Of a stretch of 64,000 nucleotides of DNA, positions 9,709 to 17,710 are shown piece by piece; the first letter of the stretch is position 1, and every line of letters begins with the position of its first letter. The DNA is taken from positions 1 to 64,000 of the forward strand of contig JAIEPW010000106.1 of NCBI GenBank assembly GCA_019748195.1, given 5' to 3'. A model generated the notes under the pieces. It ran no database searches, was not told the origin of the DNA, and saw only the letters and a list, made by a program, of their open reading frames with translations. Made by a program: the position numbers and the translations under genes. The stretch comes from Bryobacteraceae bacterium (GTDB taxonomy: Bacteria; Acidobacteriota; Terriglobia; Bryobacterales; Bryobacteraceae).

Positions 9709-10464
9709 TCAGTCCTCGGGCAAATCGAGAGTCGAACCGATCGGGTTGCCGTGCTCGTCGAAGATGTCGCTGATCCGCGCGCCCACGAAGTAGCCGCCCG
9801 CCGCGCCCGATCGCGAATGACGCACCTCGGCGAAGATGGCCAGCGCGCCGGACGCCAGCACGATCTGCGATCCGGGAACCATCGGCGAGCTGACGTGGAA
9901 ACCCAGTCCGTTGCGGGAAACGTCCCACAACTCCGCGGATCCCCAGGTGGTTACGTACGGATGGATGGTCTTGACGCGCACCGGGGCGGAGATGGAGTAG
10001 CGCGTTTCGCGGCGCCGGTCCGAGGGCGGTTCCGCCACCAGCCGGCGCGGGTGGTGAATGGAGAGAAGGGTCCGCAACTCCTCGGCGGCCGAGGCGGAAA
10101 TCGCCGGCTGCCCGCTCGCGTGGAAGAGCACGCGCTTCTGGACGTCGATCAGGGAATGTTCGATGTCCACGCCGGCCTCAAACCGGTCCTGCACCTCGAT
10201 GCACCAGCAGACCTCGCCGAGCAGCACCGCCTCCGAGGTCGCCACCTCAATACAGGTCCCAACGGCGAGCTGCCGCTCCACTTGGACGCGCATGCCATGC
10301 GCGGAGACGTTCAGGAGAAGGCCGGACAACACCTCCTTCTCCGGTCCCAATATCTTCACCGACACCGGCTGCAGCAGGGCAAATCGCTCGTCTCTGCGGC
10401 GGTCCGCCTTTGCTTCCGCCTTGCCGAAACCGAATTTCCGAAGTACCGAGAAAACACCGGCCAT
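9709..10464 (-). CDS. Tandem PilZ-domain protein
   Basis: This is a 251-residue cytoplasmic protein with two PilZ modules. Each has both c-di-GMP contact motifs: RRRDER at 22-27 with NVSAHG at 52-57, and RRRETR at 150-155 with DVSRNG at 181-186. That pattern predicts two c-di-GMP sites per chain. ATG 10464 is chosen because AAGGTGG lies five bases upstream; a GTG nine bases further upstream would fall within that ribosome binding site. With flagellar genes at both ends of this region, a role in motility or surface attachment is plausible but unproven. Confidence 0.93.
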   Translation of the reverse strand: MAGVFSVLRKFGFGKAEAKADRRRDERFALLQPVSVKILGPEKEVLSGLLLNVSAHGMRVQVERQLAVGTCIEVATSEAVLLGEVCWCIEVQDRFEAGVDIEHSLIDVQKRVLFHASGQPAISASAAEELRTLLSIHHPRRLVAEPPSDRRRETRYSISAPVRVKTIHPYVTTWGSAELWDVSRNGLGFHVSSPMVPGSQIVLASGALAIFAEVRHSRSGAAGGYFVGARISDIFDEHGNPIGSTLDLPED

Positions 10465-10790
10465 GATTGCCACCTTTGCTGGCGAAACGGTTCGTGTGCA
10501 CCGGCGGGCGTGTTTGCCAGGCTTGGACTCACATCACCATCAGGAGGAGGATTCGCCCGCCGGATCCTGCCTTGGACCCGGCGCGTTGCCAGGCCCGGTA
10601 CTATTGAGTCCATCGGCCCTTACCCGGTGGAGAATTACGGCTTAAGCGTGCTAACACTCGGAAATACGGCCAATATGGTACGAGATTACATCGAGCCGGG
10701 GGGTTCACGATCCCTTAAGTCTTGGTTTTGGCGGCTAACAGAACCACATTCGCGCGAAACAGAGGTATCGACGGGGCAAAATAGCGCGGA
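10465..10790. other. Gene-free gap between recO and the PilZ gene
   Basis: This is 326 bases. The part next to the PilZ gene holds its ribosome binding site. About 10640-10790 is less GC-rich than its surroundings and carries no open frame that resembles a protein. I see no tRNA fold and no c-di-GMP riboswitch signature despite the PilZ neighbour. It presumably holds the promoter of the PilZ gene and the 3' end of the recO transcript. Confidence 0.5.
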
Positions 10791-11426
10791 TCATAGAGCT
10801 TCCAGCATGGGCAGAGTCAACAGCCGGCGCTCCACGTGAGACTCGATTTCACGCCCCAGGGCCCTGCGGAGATCCGCCGCAGTCTTTTTTGTCCACTCGC
10901 GTTCCGAAAGCGCGCGAATTGGCGACACAAACATCTCTTCCGCGATCTCCACCGACTCCTGCCGCAACCTTAATTCCGGCAAAAAACCGGAAAGCCGGAC
11001 GCCCCAAAGCGTGAAATACAGGATCGCCCTCCAGTGGTTGCCGCCCTGGCGCAGGTCGTCCAACACGGCGATCAAAAGGCGAAAAAAGCGTTCATTTGGC
11101 TCCGCCGCGGGCAGCAGATGTTCGGCGACCTCGGCCAGGTAATCGAGCGCCAGGGATACGTCGTAGCTGGACTGCAATGCGAAGACGGACTGCACCAGCT
11201 CGCAGGAGGTGAGGCTGACCAGCTCACGCGTTTCCTTCTGAAAGTAGAACATGCGAACGCGGCTTAAGCGTTCCAGCCCGGACCCGAAGGCGCTCTTGGG
11301 CTTGCGCGCCCGCTTGGCAATGCCGCGTAATTTGCCCGCCTCCCGGGTGAAAAAGCTGGTAATGAGATCCGATTCCTGAAAAGGATACGTGCGGAGTACG
11401 AACGCCTCGCTAACGCGGCCTGGCAT
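10791..11426 (-). CDS. recO: DNA repair protein RecO
   Basis: This is 211 residues. RecO loads RecA with RecR and anneals SSB-coated DNA. The N-terminal OB fold is recognisable (EAFVLRTYPFQESDLITSFFTREAGKLRGIAKRARK as landmark region, residues 7-43), followed by the helical domain. The protein is shorter than many RecO proteins (about 240). It has no CxxC pair where the zinc finger usually follows the GFxPEL segment (here GFLPELRLRQES), so it is a zinc-less form as in E. coli. It stands alone between the PilZ protein and an esterase, all on the minus strand. Confidence 0.93.
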   Translation of the reverse strand: MPGRVSEAFVLRTYPFQESDLITSFFTREAGKLRGIAKRARKPKSAFGSGLERLSRVRMFYFQKETRELVSLTSCELVQSVFALQSSYDVSLALDYLAEVAEHLLPAAEPNERFFRLLIAVLDDLRQGGNHWRAILYFTLWGVRLSGFLPELRLRQESVEIAEEMFVSPIRALSEREWTKKTAADLRRALGREIESHVERRLLTLPMLEAL

Positions 11427-11466
11427 GGGCGTGAAGGCCCTCAGGTTAGCACGCGGGCGGGCGGGA

Positions 11467-12519
11467 TCACACGAAACGTCCGCGCGCGGCCGTGGACAGT
11501 TTTCCGCTGAACAACTGCAGCGGCAGGTGCAGGCGTCTGCCCCAGGCGTCCTCGTCGTGCTCTTCCAAGGGAAACGAAAAGTGCAGGAAGTGTTCCCCGT
11601 ACGTGTATCCGCGCTGACTGAGCGCCAGCGCCATGGCCAGGGTCACTTCGTAGTTGTCGCCCGGCCAGCCGCTGTCCAGATAAAAGCGGACGTCGCGGCG
11701 CGGCTCGGTGAGCACGCGGTCGATCAGATCGTCGCGATGCGAGAACGTGCTCGACAGGCACGCCGCGAAACCGAAGATCTCGGGATATTGCCAGGCCATG
11801 TAAAAGGAAACGACGCCGCCCAGCGACGATCCCATTACCCCGGTTTCGTTCGCGGTGGTGAACACGCGAGCCTGCTGGTTCACCTGGGGGATGATTTCCT
11901 CCACCACCGAGCTGGCGAAGGCCTCATAGCCGGGCTTGGTGTAATCCTGCATCCGGTCGTGCGAGTAGATGCCCACCACCACGCAGCGATCGCCGGCGCT
12001 CATCAGGTCCAGGATGTGCAGCGCCTCGTCCACCTTCCACTCCCGGCCCAGAAAGGCCTCCTCCGGAAAGAAGAGATTCTTGCCGTCCTGCATGTACATC
12101 ACCGGGTACCGGCGAAGCGTGTTTTCGTGATATCCGGCGGGCAGGTAGACCCGGACCATTTGCTTGCGTCCCAGGATGGCCGAATCCACCTCCAGCACCG
12201 GCGTGAACGTGCCCGCGGCGGAGCTGTCGAATTGCGGAAACACCTGCCGCGTGCCCTTGGTGGTCATCAGCACCAGGCCGTTGGGACCGGTGGCCCATCG
12301 CGAGCCGGTTCGCGACACCAGGCACGGCTTGAAATAGAGGAAGGGCTTGCGGGCTTCCAGCCGGAACGTGAAGACCGTGCCGTCCGGGGAAACGCGGCAG
12401 GGCTCCAGATCCGACTCCCAGTCCAGCTCGGTGCGCAAGACCACCTTGCCTTCCTGGACGGGATAGACCACCTCCAGTTCCCGCGTCAGCAGGCTTTCGG
12501 TGCGATACAATTCGGGCAT
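11467..12519 (-). CDS. Alpha/beta-hydrolase esterase of the enterochelin-esterase/YbbA type
   Basis: This is about 350 residues. The N-terminal 110 residues form a beta-rich starch-binding/carbohydrate-binding-like domain with WATGPNG. A serine-hydrolase domain follows with the VYLPAGY and PVMYMQDG strands, the nucleophile elbow GSSLGG, and a late acidic/His region (EEHDEDAWGRRLHLPLQLF). No signal peptide is evident, so it is probably cytoplasmic. ATG 12519 is preferred: an in-frame ATG at 12555 would overlap the divergent aminotransferase start and add 12 residues of non-conserved sequence. The substrate is unknown. A secreted relative lies at 53798-54970. Confidence 0.85.
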   Translation of the reverse strand: MPELYRTESLLTRELEVVYPVQEGKVVLRTELDWESDLEPCRVSPDGTVFTFRLEARKPFLYFKPCLVSRTGSRWATGPNGLVLMTTKGTRQVFPQFDSSAAGTFTPVLEVDSAILGRKQMVRVYLPAGYHENTLRRYPVMYMQDGKNLFFPEEAFLGREWKVDEALHILDLMSAGDRCVVVGIYSHDRMQDYTKPGYEAFASSVVEEIIPQVNQQARVFTTANETGVMGSSLGGVVSFYMAWQYPEIFGFAACLSSTFSHRDDLIDRVLTEPRRDVRFYLDSGWPGDNYEVTLAMALALSQRGYTYGEHFLHFSFPLEEHDEDAWGRRLHLPLQLFSGKLSTAARGRFV

Positions 12520-12553
12520 CCCTTGAGAATATCCCGCGCGCCAGGAGAGAAGC

Positions 12554-13900
12554 ATGAGTCCAAAAGCCGAGTGTCTTCCGTCCGCCGCTTACGCCGGCGC
12601 GGCCTCGCGGTCCCGGACGTTGTATGAACGCGCCTGCAAGGTGATGCCGGGCGGCAACACCCGGCATTCGATCGCGCTCCATCCCTACCCGGTGTACGCG
12701 GCGTCGGGAGCGGGCTGCCGGGTCACCGATGTCGAGGGCGAGGAGCGGGTGGATTTCCTGAACAACTTCACCTCCCTGATCCTGGGACATGCCCATCCGG
12801 AGGTCACGCGCGCGGTGCAGCAGCGGGTGGCGTCCGGAACCGCCTTCACCATGCCCACCGAGACCGATGTCGCGCTGGCGGAACTGCTGTGCGAGCGCGT
12901 CCCGTACGTGGAGCAGATCCGCTTCTGCAACTCCGGCAGCGAAGCCGTGATGCTGGCGATCAAGGCGGCCCGCGCCTTCACCGGCAAGCACAAGATCGCG
13001 AAGTTCGAGGGCGCCTATCACGGCATCTACGATTACGCCGAAGTGAGCGAGGGTCCCACGGCCGGAAACTGGGGCGATCCCGCCGACCCGGAGCGGATTC
13101 TGGAACCGGGGTCGCCGCCCAGCCAGGCCGACGACGTGGTGCTGCTGCGCTGGAATCATTTTGACCAGTGCCGCGCGCAGATCGAACGGCACCGCGATCA
13201 CCTTGCCGCGGTGATCGCCGATCCGGTGTGCGCCGGCATCGGCATGATCGCTCCGCGACCGGGTTTCCTGGAGATGCTGCGGGAGGCGACGGCGCGCGCC
13301 GGCGTGCTCCTGATTTCCGACGAGGTGCTGAGCTTCCGCGTGGCCTACGACGGCGCGCTGACCGCGTTCGGCATCGCCCCCGACCTGGTGAGCCTGGGCA
13401 AGATCATCGGGGGCGGCTTTCCCACCGGCGCCGTGGCCGGCTCCCGCCGCGTGATGTCGGTGTTCGATCACACCGGCGAATGCCGCGTCCATCATGGGGG
13501 CACGTTCAACGCCAATCCCGTCACCACTACCGCGGGGCTCGAGACCATGCGGCGGATGACTCGCGAAGCCTACGATGGTTTGAACGCCCTGGGCGATCGG
13601 ATCCGGGAGCGGCTGGCGCGGATGCTTGCCGATTCCGGAATCGGCGGCCAGGTGTGCGGGCGCGGATCCCTGTTTCTGGCGCACCTGAATACCGAGCCGC
13701 TGGTGGACTACCGCTCGCTGCGCGGCTATTCGCGAACCCAGCCGGCGTATCTGGACCTGTGCCATGAGATGCTGCGGCGCGGCATCATGACTTCGCCGCG
13801 CGGGCTTTTCGGGTGCCTGTCGACGCCGATGACGGAAGCGGAGATTGACGCGTTCGTGGGCGCGGCCCGCGAATCACTGCTCGCCGTGCGCGGCCATTGA
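12554..13900 (+). CDS. Class III PLP-dependent aminotransferase, glutamate-1-semialdehyde aminomutase-like
   Basis: This is 448 residues. It has the hallmarks of the HemL/aminotransferase class III fold: VMPGGNTRHS near the N-terminus, NSGSEAVMLAIKAAR, a cofactor-binding DEVLSFR, and the Schiff-base lysine in SLGKIIGGGFPTGA. True HemL proteins carry PGGVNSPVRAF at the first motif and are part of haem synthesis. This variant differs there and lies outside any haem cluster, so I leave the symbol blank. AGGAGAG lies just upstream of ATG 12554. The 3' end overlaps the convergent glycosyltransferase gene by 27 bases. Confidence 0.9.
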   Translation: MSPKAECLPSAAYAGAASRSRTLYERACKVMPGGNTRHSIALHPYPVYAASGAGCRVTDVEGEERVDFLNNFTSLILGHAHPEVTRAVQQRVASGTAFTMPTETDVALAELLCERVPYVEQIRFCNSGSEAVMLAIKAARAFTGKHKIAKFEGAYHGIYDYAEVSEGPTAGNWGDPADPERILEPGSPPSQADDVVLLRWNHFDQCRAQIERHRDHLAAVIADPVCAGIGMIAPRPGFLEMLREATARAGVLLISDEVLSFRVAYDGALTAFGIAPDLVSLGKIIGGGFPTGAVAGSRRVMSVFDHTGECRVHHGGTFNANPVTTTAGLETMRRMTREAYDGLNALGDRIRERLARMLADSGIGGQVCGRGSLFLAHLNTEPLVDYRSLRGYSRTQPAYLDLCHEMLRRGIMTSPRGLFGCLSTPMTEAEIDAFVGAARESLLAVRGH

Positions 13901-14650
13901 ACTGGACGCTTCGATGGAGCGCAGCTTCACCTGGGGGGCGGAGCCGTTCGACAGGATCACCAGGCGCAGCCACAGGCGGATCAACTGGTGCAGCGTGTTC
14001 AGCAGGCTGCGGACGCGGAAAAACTGCGATCGCCCGTGCAGCCGGGGGTAATGCCGCACCCCGACCTCGCGGATGCGGCAGCCGGTGAGCTCGATGCCGC
14101 GCACCAGTTCCACGCAGATGGTGCCGCTGGTGGAGGTGAGATTCAGCGCTTCGAGGACCTCGCGGCGGATGAGCCGGAAGTCGCAATCGATGTCGCGCAG
14201 CTTGACGCGGAACAGGAACCGCGCGAAGCGGTTGTAGGTGTTGCCGATCCAGATGCGATGGCGCGGGTCGTTGCGCTCCAGTTTATAGCCGTTCACCAGC
14301 GCGACATCGGGAGCCATCAGCTTCAGAAGCTTGGGCAGCTCCCCGACATCGTACTGCCCGTCTCCATCGGTGTAAAAGACCAGATCCTTGGTGGCGGCGG
14401 CGAAGCCGCTGCGCAGCGCGGCGCCGTAACCCCGGTTTTCCGGGTGCGTGATCACCCGCAGGCGGGATCCGAACTCCCGCTGCAGGCGCGCGAGAACGGA
14501 GCCGGTGTCGTCGAAGCTGCCGTCGTTGATGACGATGACTTCAAAGTCGCTGGTGCAGGTCTTGAGAACGGAGAAGGTCCGCGCAATCAGTCTGGGCAGC
14601 GACGGCGCGTCGTTGTAAGCCGGAAAGAAGACCGAGATCGGCTCGTTCAA
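13874..14650 (-). CDS. Family 2 glycosyltransferase (polyprenyl-phosphate sugar transferase-like)
   Basis: This is 258 residues with a GT-A fold: ISVFFPAYNDAPSLP, VIVINDGSFDDT, a DGDGQYDVGELPKL metal-binding segment, and HPENRGYGAALRSGF, which is typical of dolichol-phosphate-mannose synthase-like enzymes. It has no clear C-terminal membrane helices. It transfers an activated sugar to a lipid or polysaccharide carrier; donor and acceptor are unknown. The start codon is TTG (14650), since no ATG precedes the conserved first strand. Its last nine codons overlap the convergent aminotransferase gene. Confidence 0.9.
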   Translation of the reverse strand: MNEPISVFFPAYNDAPSLPRLIARTFSVLKTCTSDFEVIVINDGSFDDTGSVLARLQREFGSRLRVITHPENRGYGAALRSGFAAATKDLVFYTDGDGQYDVGELPKLLKLMAPDVALVNGYKLERNDPRHRIWIGNTYNRFARFLFRVKLRDIDCDFRLIRREVLEALNLTSTSGTICVELVRGIELTGCRIREVGVRHYPRLHGRSQFFRVRSLLNTLHQLIRLWLRLVILSNGSAPQVKLRSIEASSSMAAHGEQ

Positions 14651-14670
14651 ACCGCTCTTACTGTAGCACA

Positions 14671-14803
14671 GGGGATTCGCCTAGGGCAGTCCTGGAACCA
14701 GGTGAGCGAGTAATGGAGCCAAATCCGGGATTGGGCCCCAGGGGAAGCCCTTAGAGCGCCTAAGGCGAACTCCCGCTCCCCTGCCGATTATGCCCTAGTC
14801 CCC
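14671..14803. ncRNA. Candidate structured RNA (long imperfect hairpin), strand unknown
   Basis: In the 250-base gap between divergent genes, both ends of a 133-base stretch pair. GGGGA plus CTAGGGCA (14671-14675, 14681-14688) is complementary to TGCCCTAG plus TCCCC (14791-14803), with a five-base bulge. Inside it, 14701-14710 pairs with 14772-14781 with two mismatches, separated from the outer stem by an open bubble of 12 and 9 bases. An apical hairpin CCTTAG/CTAAGG sits at 14749-14765. A terminal stem, a central bubble and an apical stem are the general shape of 6S RNA, but I see no signature that proves it. A miniature mobile element with terminal inverted repeats is an alternative. Confidence 0.35.
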
Positions 14804-14900
14804 TCAAATTCCTGAAAAACAAAGTGGTTTCGCGGCTAGAATTCGAGTACATCGTTGTTCAGGACTCGCTGTTCCGAGCCGATAGATTGACTTCGGGCCT

Positions 14901-16136
14901 ATGGATTGTAAGTACTGCGGAAAGCCGGTTGGGTTCCTGCGAAAGCTGGGAAAGCACTCCTTCTGCAGCGATGCGCACCAGCAGAAGTGGGTGCAGGAGC
15001 ACGAGGCTCTGGCGCTGAGCCGGCTGCAGGAATCCTGGGCGGCGGCGAAAGCGGGTCCGGCTCCTTCGTTGGCGCCCGCGGCGGCGGCGGTTCCCGAGCC
15101 CCCGGCGGTTGCGGGAAAAGCCCCGGCGGCTTCGGCCAGGGAGCCCGAGCCGGTGGAAGTCCTGGGCTTTCTGCTGGAGTCCGAGGTGTCCGGCCGGGCG
15201 CCCGGCGCGGCGTCGCGTCTTGAGCCGGGCGGGCCCGCGCGGGACGAGACCGGGCAGGAGCCGGTTCGCCCGGTGTTGCGGGCAGGCACGGTCTGGGACC
15301 CGGAGGGAGAACAAGCCGCCGGCGATCCGCCGGTGGCCAGCGTGGTGGAACTGGCCGTGGGGGAGGGCTCCACCGGCGCGGTGGCGCCGCCAGCGGCGGC
15401 GATGCAGCCTGTGGAAGCGCGGGACGCCAGCGCCGCGTTGCCCGCCATGAAGCTCGCCGTGACTGCGATTCCGGAGGCGGAGGGGGACCGCGTGGACGCC
15501 GTTCCGCCGGAGATCGCTGCCTACGCGGCATCGCAGACACAACCCGAGCCGGTGGCGTTCGCACCGGAGTCGCATGTTCCGGAGGCGCGGAGTGAGCCGG
15601 CGCTGCAGCGGCTGCCCATGGGTAGTGCGTTGGCTTACACTCCGGAGTTCGCGGGCTCGCCGTGCGAAGTGGCGTCGTTTGCCGCCTCTGTGGAATTCGC
15701 GGCCTCGGGGCCGATTCCCCGCCGGGAGATCACGGCCGGCGCGCGGCCGCAGGCCGGAGGAGATCCGCGAACGGTCGCCTTCTGGCTGCCGGATCATCGG
15801 ACGGCATGGGCCGGCTGGGAGCAGCCGTCGGGGCCGGAGACGCTGCCCGCGCCGGAACCGGATGCGGCGCCCGAGCCAGCGGAAGCCGGGCCGGCCAAGA
15901 TGCGCTTCGCGGTGGAGTACTTCGAGGGCGGCCTGCGGGTAACCGGCGGCGAGCCGCCGCAGGACTTCCAGCCGCGGGCGCAGTTCGGATTCCGGCCGCG
16001 GCCGAGGCCTGGGGCGGAGTTGTCGTTCCGCGCGCGCGTGGCGCCGGTGCCGTTGCAGTTCCGCCTTCCGGCCGCCACCGCTGGAGCGCCGGACTTGAAG
16101 CCGCGGCGCAGCCGGCCGGGGAACGGGGAGAACTGA
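14901..16136 (+). CDS. Zinc-finger protein with long Ala/Pro/Glu-rich region, function unknown
   Basis: This is 411 residues. The first 30 hold a compact treble-clef-like zinc site, with CKYCG at 3-7 and FCSDAHQQKW around 21-30 giving CxxC and CxxxH ligands. It resembles FCS/MYM-type fingers. The rest is dominated by Ala, Pro, Glu, Gly and Val with no recognisable fold and looks disordered. The C-terminal 90 residues (about 320-411) are more ordered in composition (MRFAVEYFEGGLRV, QFGFRPRPRPGAELSFRAR). The stop is four bases before the TPR gene, so the two form an operon that leads to fliD. The function is not recognised. Confidence 0.75.
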   Translation: MDCKYCGKPVGFLRKLGKHSFCSDAHQQKWVQEHEALALSRLQESWAAAKAGPAPSLAPAAAAVPEPPAVAGKAPAASAREPEPVEVLGFLLESEVSGRAPGAASRLEPGGPARDETGQEPVRPVLRAGTVWDPEGEQAAGDPPVASVVELAVGEGSTGAVAPPAAAMQPVEARDASAALPAMKLAVTAIPEAEGDRVDAVPPEIAAYAASQTQPEPVAFAPESHVPEARSEPALQRLPMGSALAYTPEFAGSPCEVASFAASVEFAASGPIPRREITAGARPQAGGDPRTVAFWLPDHRTAWAGWEQPSGPETLPAPEPDAAPEPAEAGPAKMRFAVEYFEGGLRVTGGEPPQDFQPRAQFGFRPRPRPGAELSFRARVAPVPLQFRLPAATAGAPDLKPRRSRPGNGEN

Positions 16137-16140
16137 AGCC

Positions 16141-17634
16141 ATGGCCCGATTCAACCTGCAACGAAGCGTGGAAGCGCCCCCGGCGCCGGCGCCGCCGCCG
16201 GCGCCCGCCGATCCGCGGACGGCGATCGAGCAACTGCGCCAGTCGGGCGGCGACGCGAGCAAGCCGGAAACCTACCTGACCATCGCGAAGCTGCAGATGG
16301 AGCTGCAGTCGTTTGAAGAGGCGATCGAGAGTCTGACGCGGTGCCTGGAAATCGACGCCTCCAATTGGACCGCGCGTTTGAACCTGGCCAAGTGCTATGA
16401 GAAGCTCAACCGCTGGCAAAGCGCGGCGGCCGAGTTCCGGGCGTCGCTCGAGCTGGACGCGGACCGGACCGAAGCGCAGGTGGGGCTGGGCATCTGCCTG
16501 CTGCACCTGAACAAGCCGGCCGAGGCGATGCGCCACTTTGAAATCGCGCTGGAGCGCAATCCGAAGGATCAGGCGGCGCAGACCGGACGCCACGCGGCGG
16601 AAATGCTGCTGGCGCGGCTGCAGCAATCGGGCAAGCGGTTCGGCAAGATCCGGGCGGAAGCCGCGGCTCCCCTGGTGGAGGAAGCGCCCGACATGCGGCC
16701 CAGCCTGCTGGCGCTGATCGAAAAGACGCTGGAAACCGGGGACCTGGAAGGGGCCTCGCGCTACTCCGAGGAGTTGTTGCGGGCGGGAACTCCGGATTAC
16801 GCCGCCTGGATGAGCGCCGGCTTTGCGCGGCACGCGGTGGAGGATTATTCGGGCGCGCGGGAGGCCTACCGGCAGGCGGCGGCGCTGCGGCCCGGAAGCG
16901 CGGATGCGTGGCTGAACGCGGGCATTGCCTGCCAGCAGATGGGCGACATGCGGGCGGCGCGCGAAGCCCTGGAATCGGCTTTGCAGGTTGAGCCCGGCTG
17001 CCGGCAGGCGGCCTGGAATCTCGCCTTACTGCAGGAGCAGGCCGGGGATCTGCGCGAGGCCGAACGCCTGTACGAATCGCTGGCGGCGTCGGAACCCGCG
17101 GCCGAGCCGGCCTTCCGCCTGGGCCTTCTGCGCATGGAGCGCGGCGAATTCGCCGCCGCGGCGGCGGCGTTTGAAGCCGCGGTGGCCGGGCGCGCGGGCT
17201 GGCCCGAAGCATCGCTGCACCTGGCGGTGACGAACTGGAAGCTGGGCCGCAGCGATGCGGCCCGCGCTTCGTTCGAGGGAGTACTCGAAAGCGAACCGGA
17301 GAACGTCGAGGCGTTGTTCGGGCTGGCGGTGCTGGCCTTGGATGGAGAAGACGCGGCGCGGGCGATGGAGCTGCTGCGGCGGATGATCGAACTGGGCGAG
17401 AAGCAGCCGGCGCTGGCGTTCAACATCGCGATGCTGCTGGAAAAGCGCAGCGCGCCCGCCGGGGATCTGGCCTGGCTGTACGGGCACGCGGTGGAGGCGG
17501 ACCCCGAGTTCGCCGATGCCTGGCTGAATCTGGGCAATGTATTGGATGCCTTGGGCGAGCGGGGGCGCGCGGTGGCGTGCTGGCGGAAGGCGATGGAGCA
17601 GAAGCCGGAGCTGGCGCGGGGCTACTTCGGCTAG
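16141..17634 (+). CDS. Tetratricopeptide-repeat protein
   Basis: This is 497 residues. After a Pro/Ala-rich 25-residue leader it is made of about ten TPR units, for example AKCYEKLNRWQSAAAEFRAS, ALRPGSADAWLNAGIACQQM and EFADAWLNLGNVLDALGERG. There is no signal peptide or membrane helix, so it is a cytoplasmic scaffold. It follows the zinc-finger gene by four bases and precedes fliD by 76 bases. A role in flagellar export or assembly is suggested only by this context. Confidence 0.9.
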   Translation: MARFNLQRSVEAPPAPAPPPAPADPRTAIEQLRQSGGDASKPETYLTIAKLQMELQSFEEAIESLTRCLEIDASNWTARLNLAKCYEKLNRWQSAAAEFRASLELDADRTEAQVGLGICLLHLNKPAEAMRHFEIALERNPKDQAAQTGRHAAEMLLARLQQSGKRFGKIRAEAAAPLVEEAPDMRPSLLALIEKTLETGDLEGASRYSEELLRAGTPDYAAWMSAGFARHAVEDYSGAREAYRQAAALRPGSADAWLNAGIACQQMGDMRAAREALESALQVEPGCRQAAWNLALLQEQAGDLREAERLYESLAASEPAAEPAFRLGLLRMERGEFAAAAAAFEAAVAGRAGWPEASLHLAVTNWKLGRSDAARASFEGVLESEPENVEALFGLAVLALDGEDAARAMELLRRMIELGEKQPALAFNIAMLLEKRSAPAGDLAWLYGHAVEADPEFADAWLNLGNVLDALGERGRAVACWRKAMEQKPELARGYFG

Positions 17635-17710
17635 GCCCAGGAATAAACAAGCCGGACTTAACCGACTCCAGAACGCGTTCGCTTCTTCCGATAAGTTCCC
17701 GAGGGGAAGA

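Noticed and set aside
10465-10790. c-di-GMP riboswitch upstream of the PilZ gene
   Set aside because: None of the GEMM core motifs can be found in the gap.
12554-13900. Calling this gene hemL
   Set aside because: The fold and active-site Lys fit, but the N-terminal PGGVNSPVRAF motif of genuine HemL is changed and there is no haem-synthesis context.
14671-14803. Firm call of 6S RNA
   Set aside because: Only the overall shape fits. I cannot show conserved bubble sequences or a product RNA, so it stays a candidate structured RNA.
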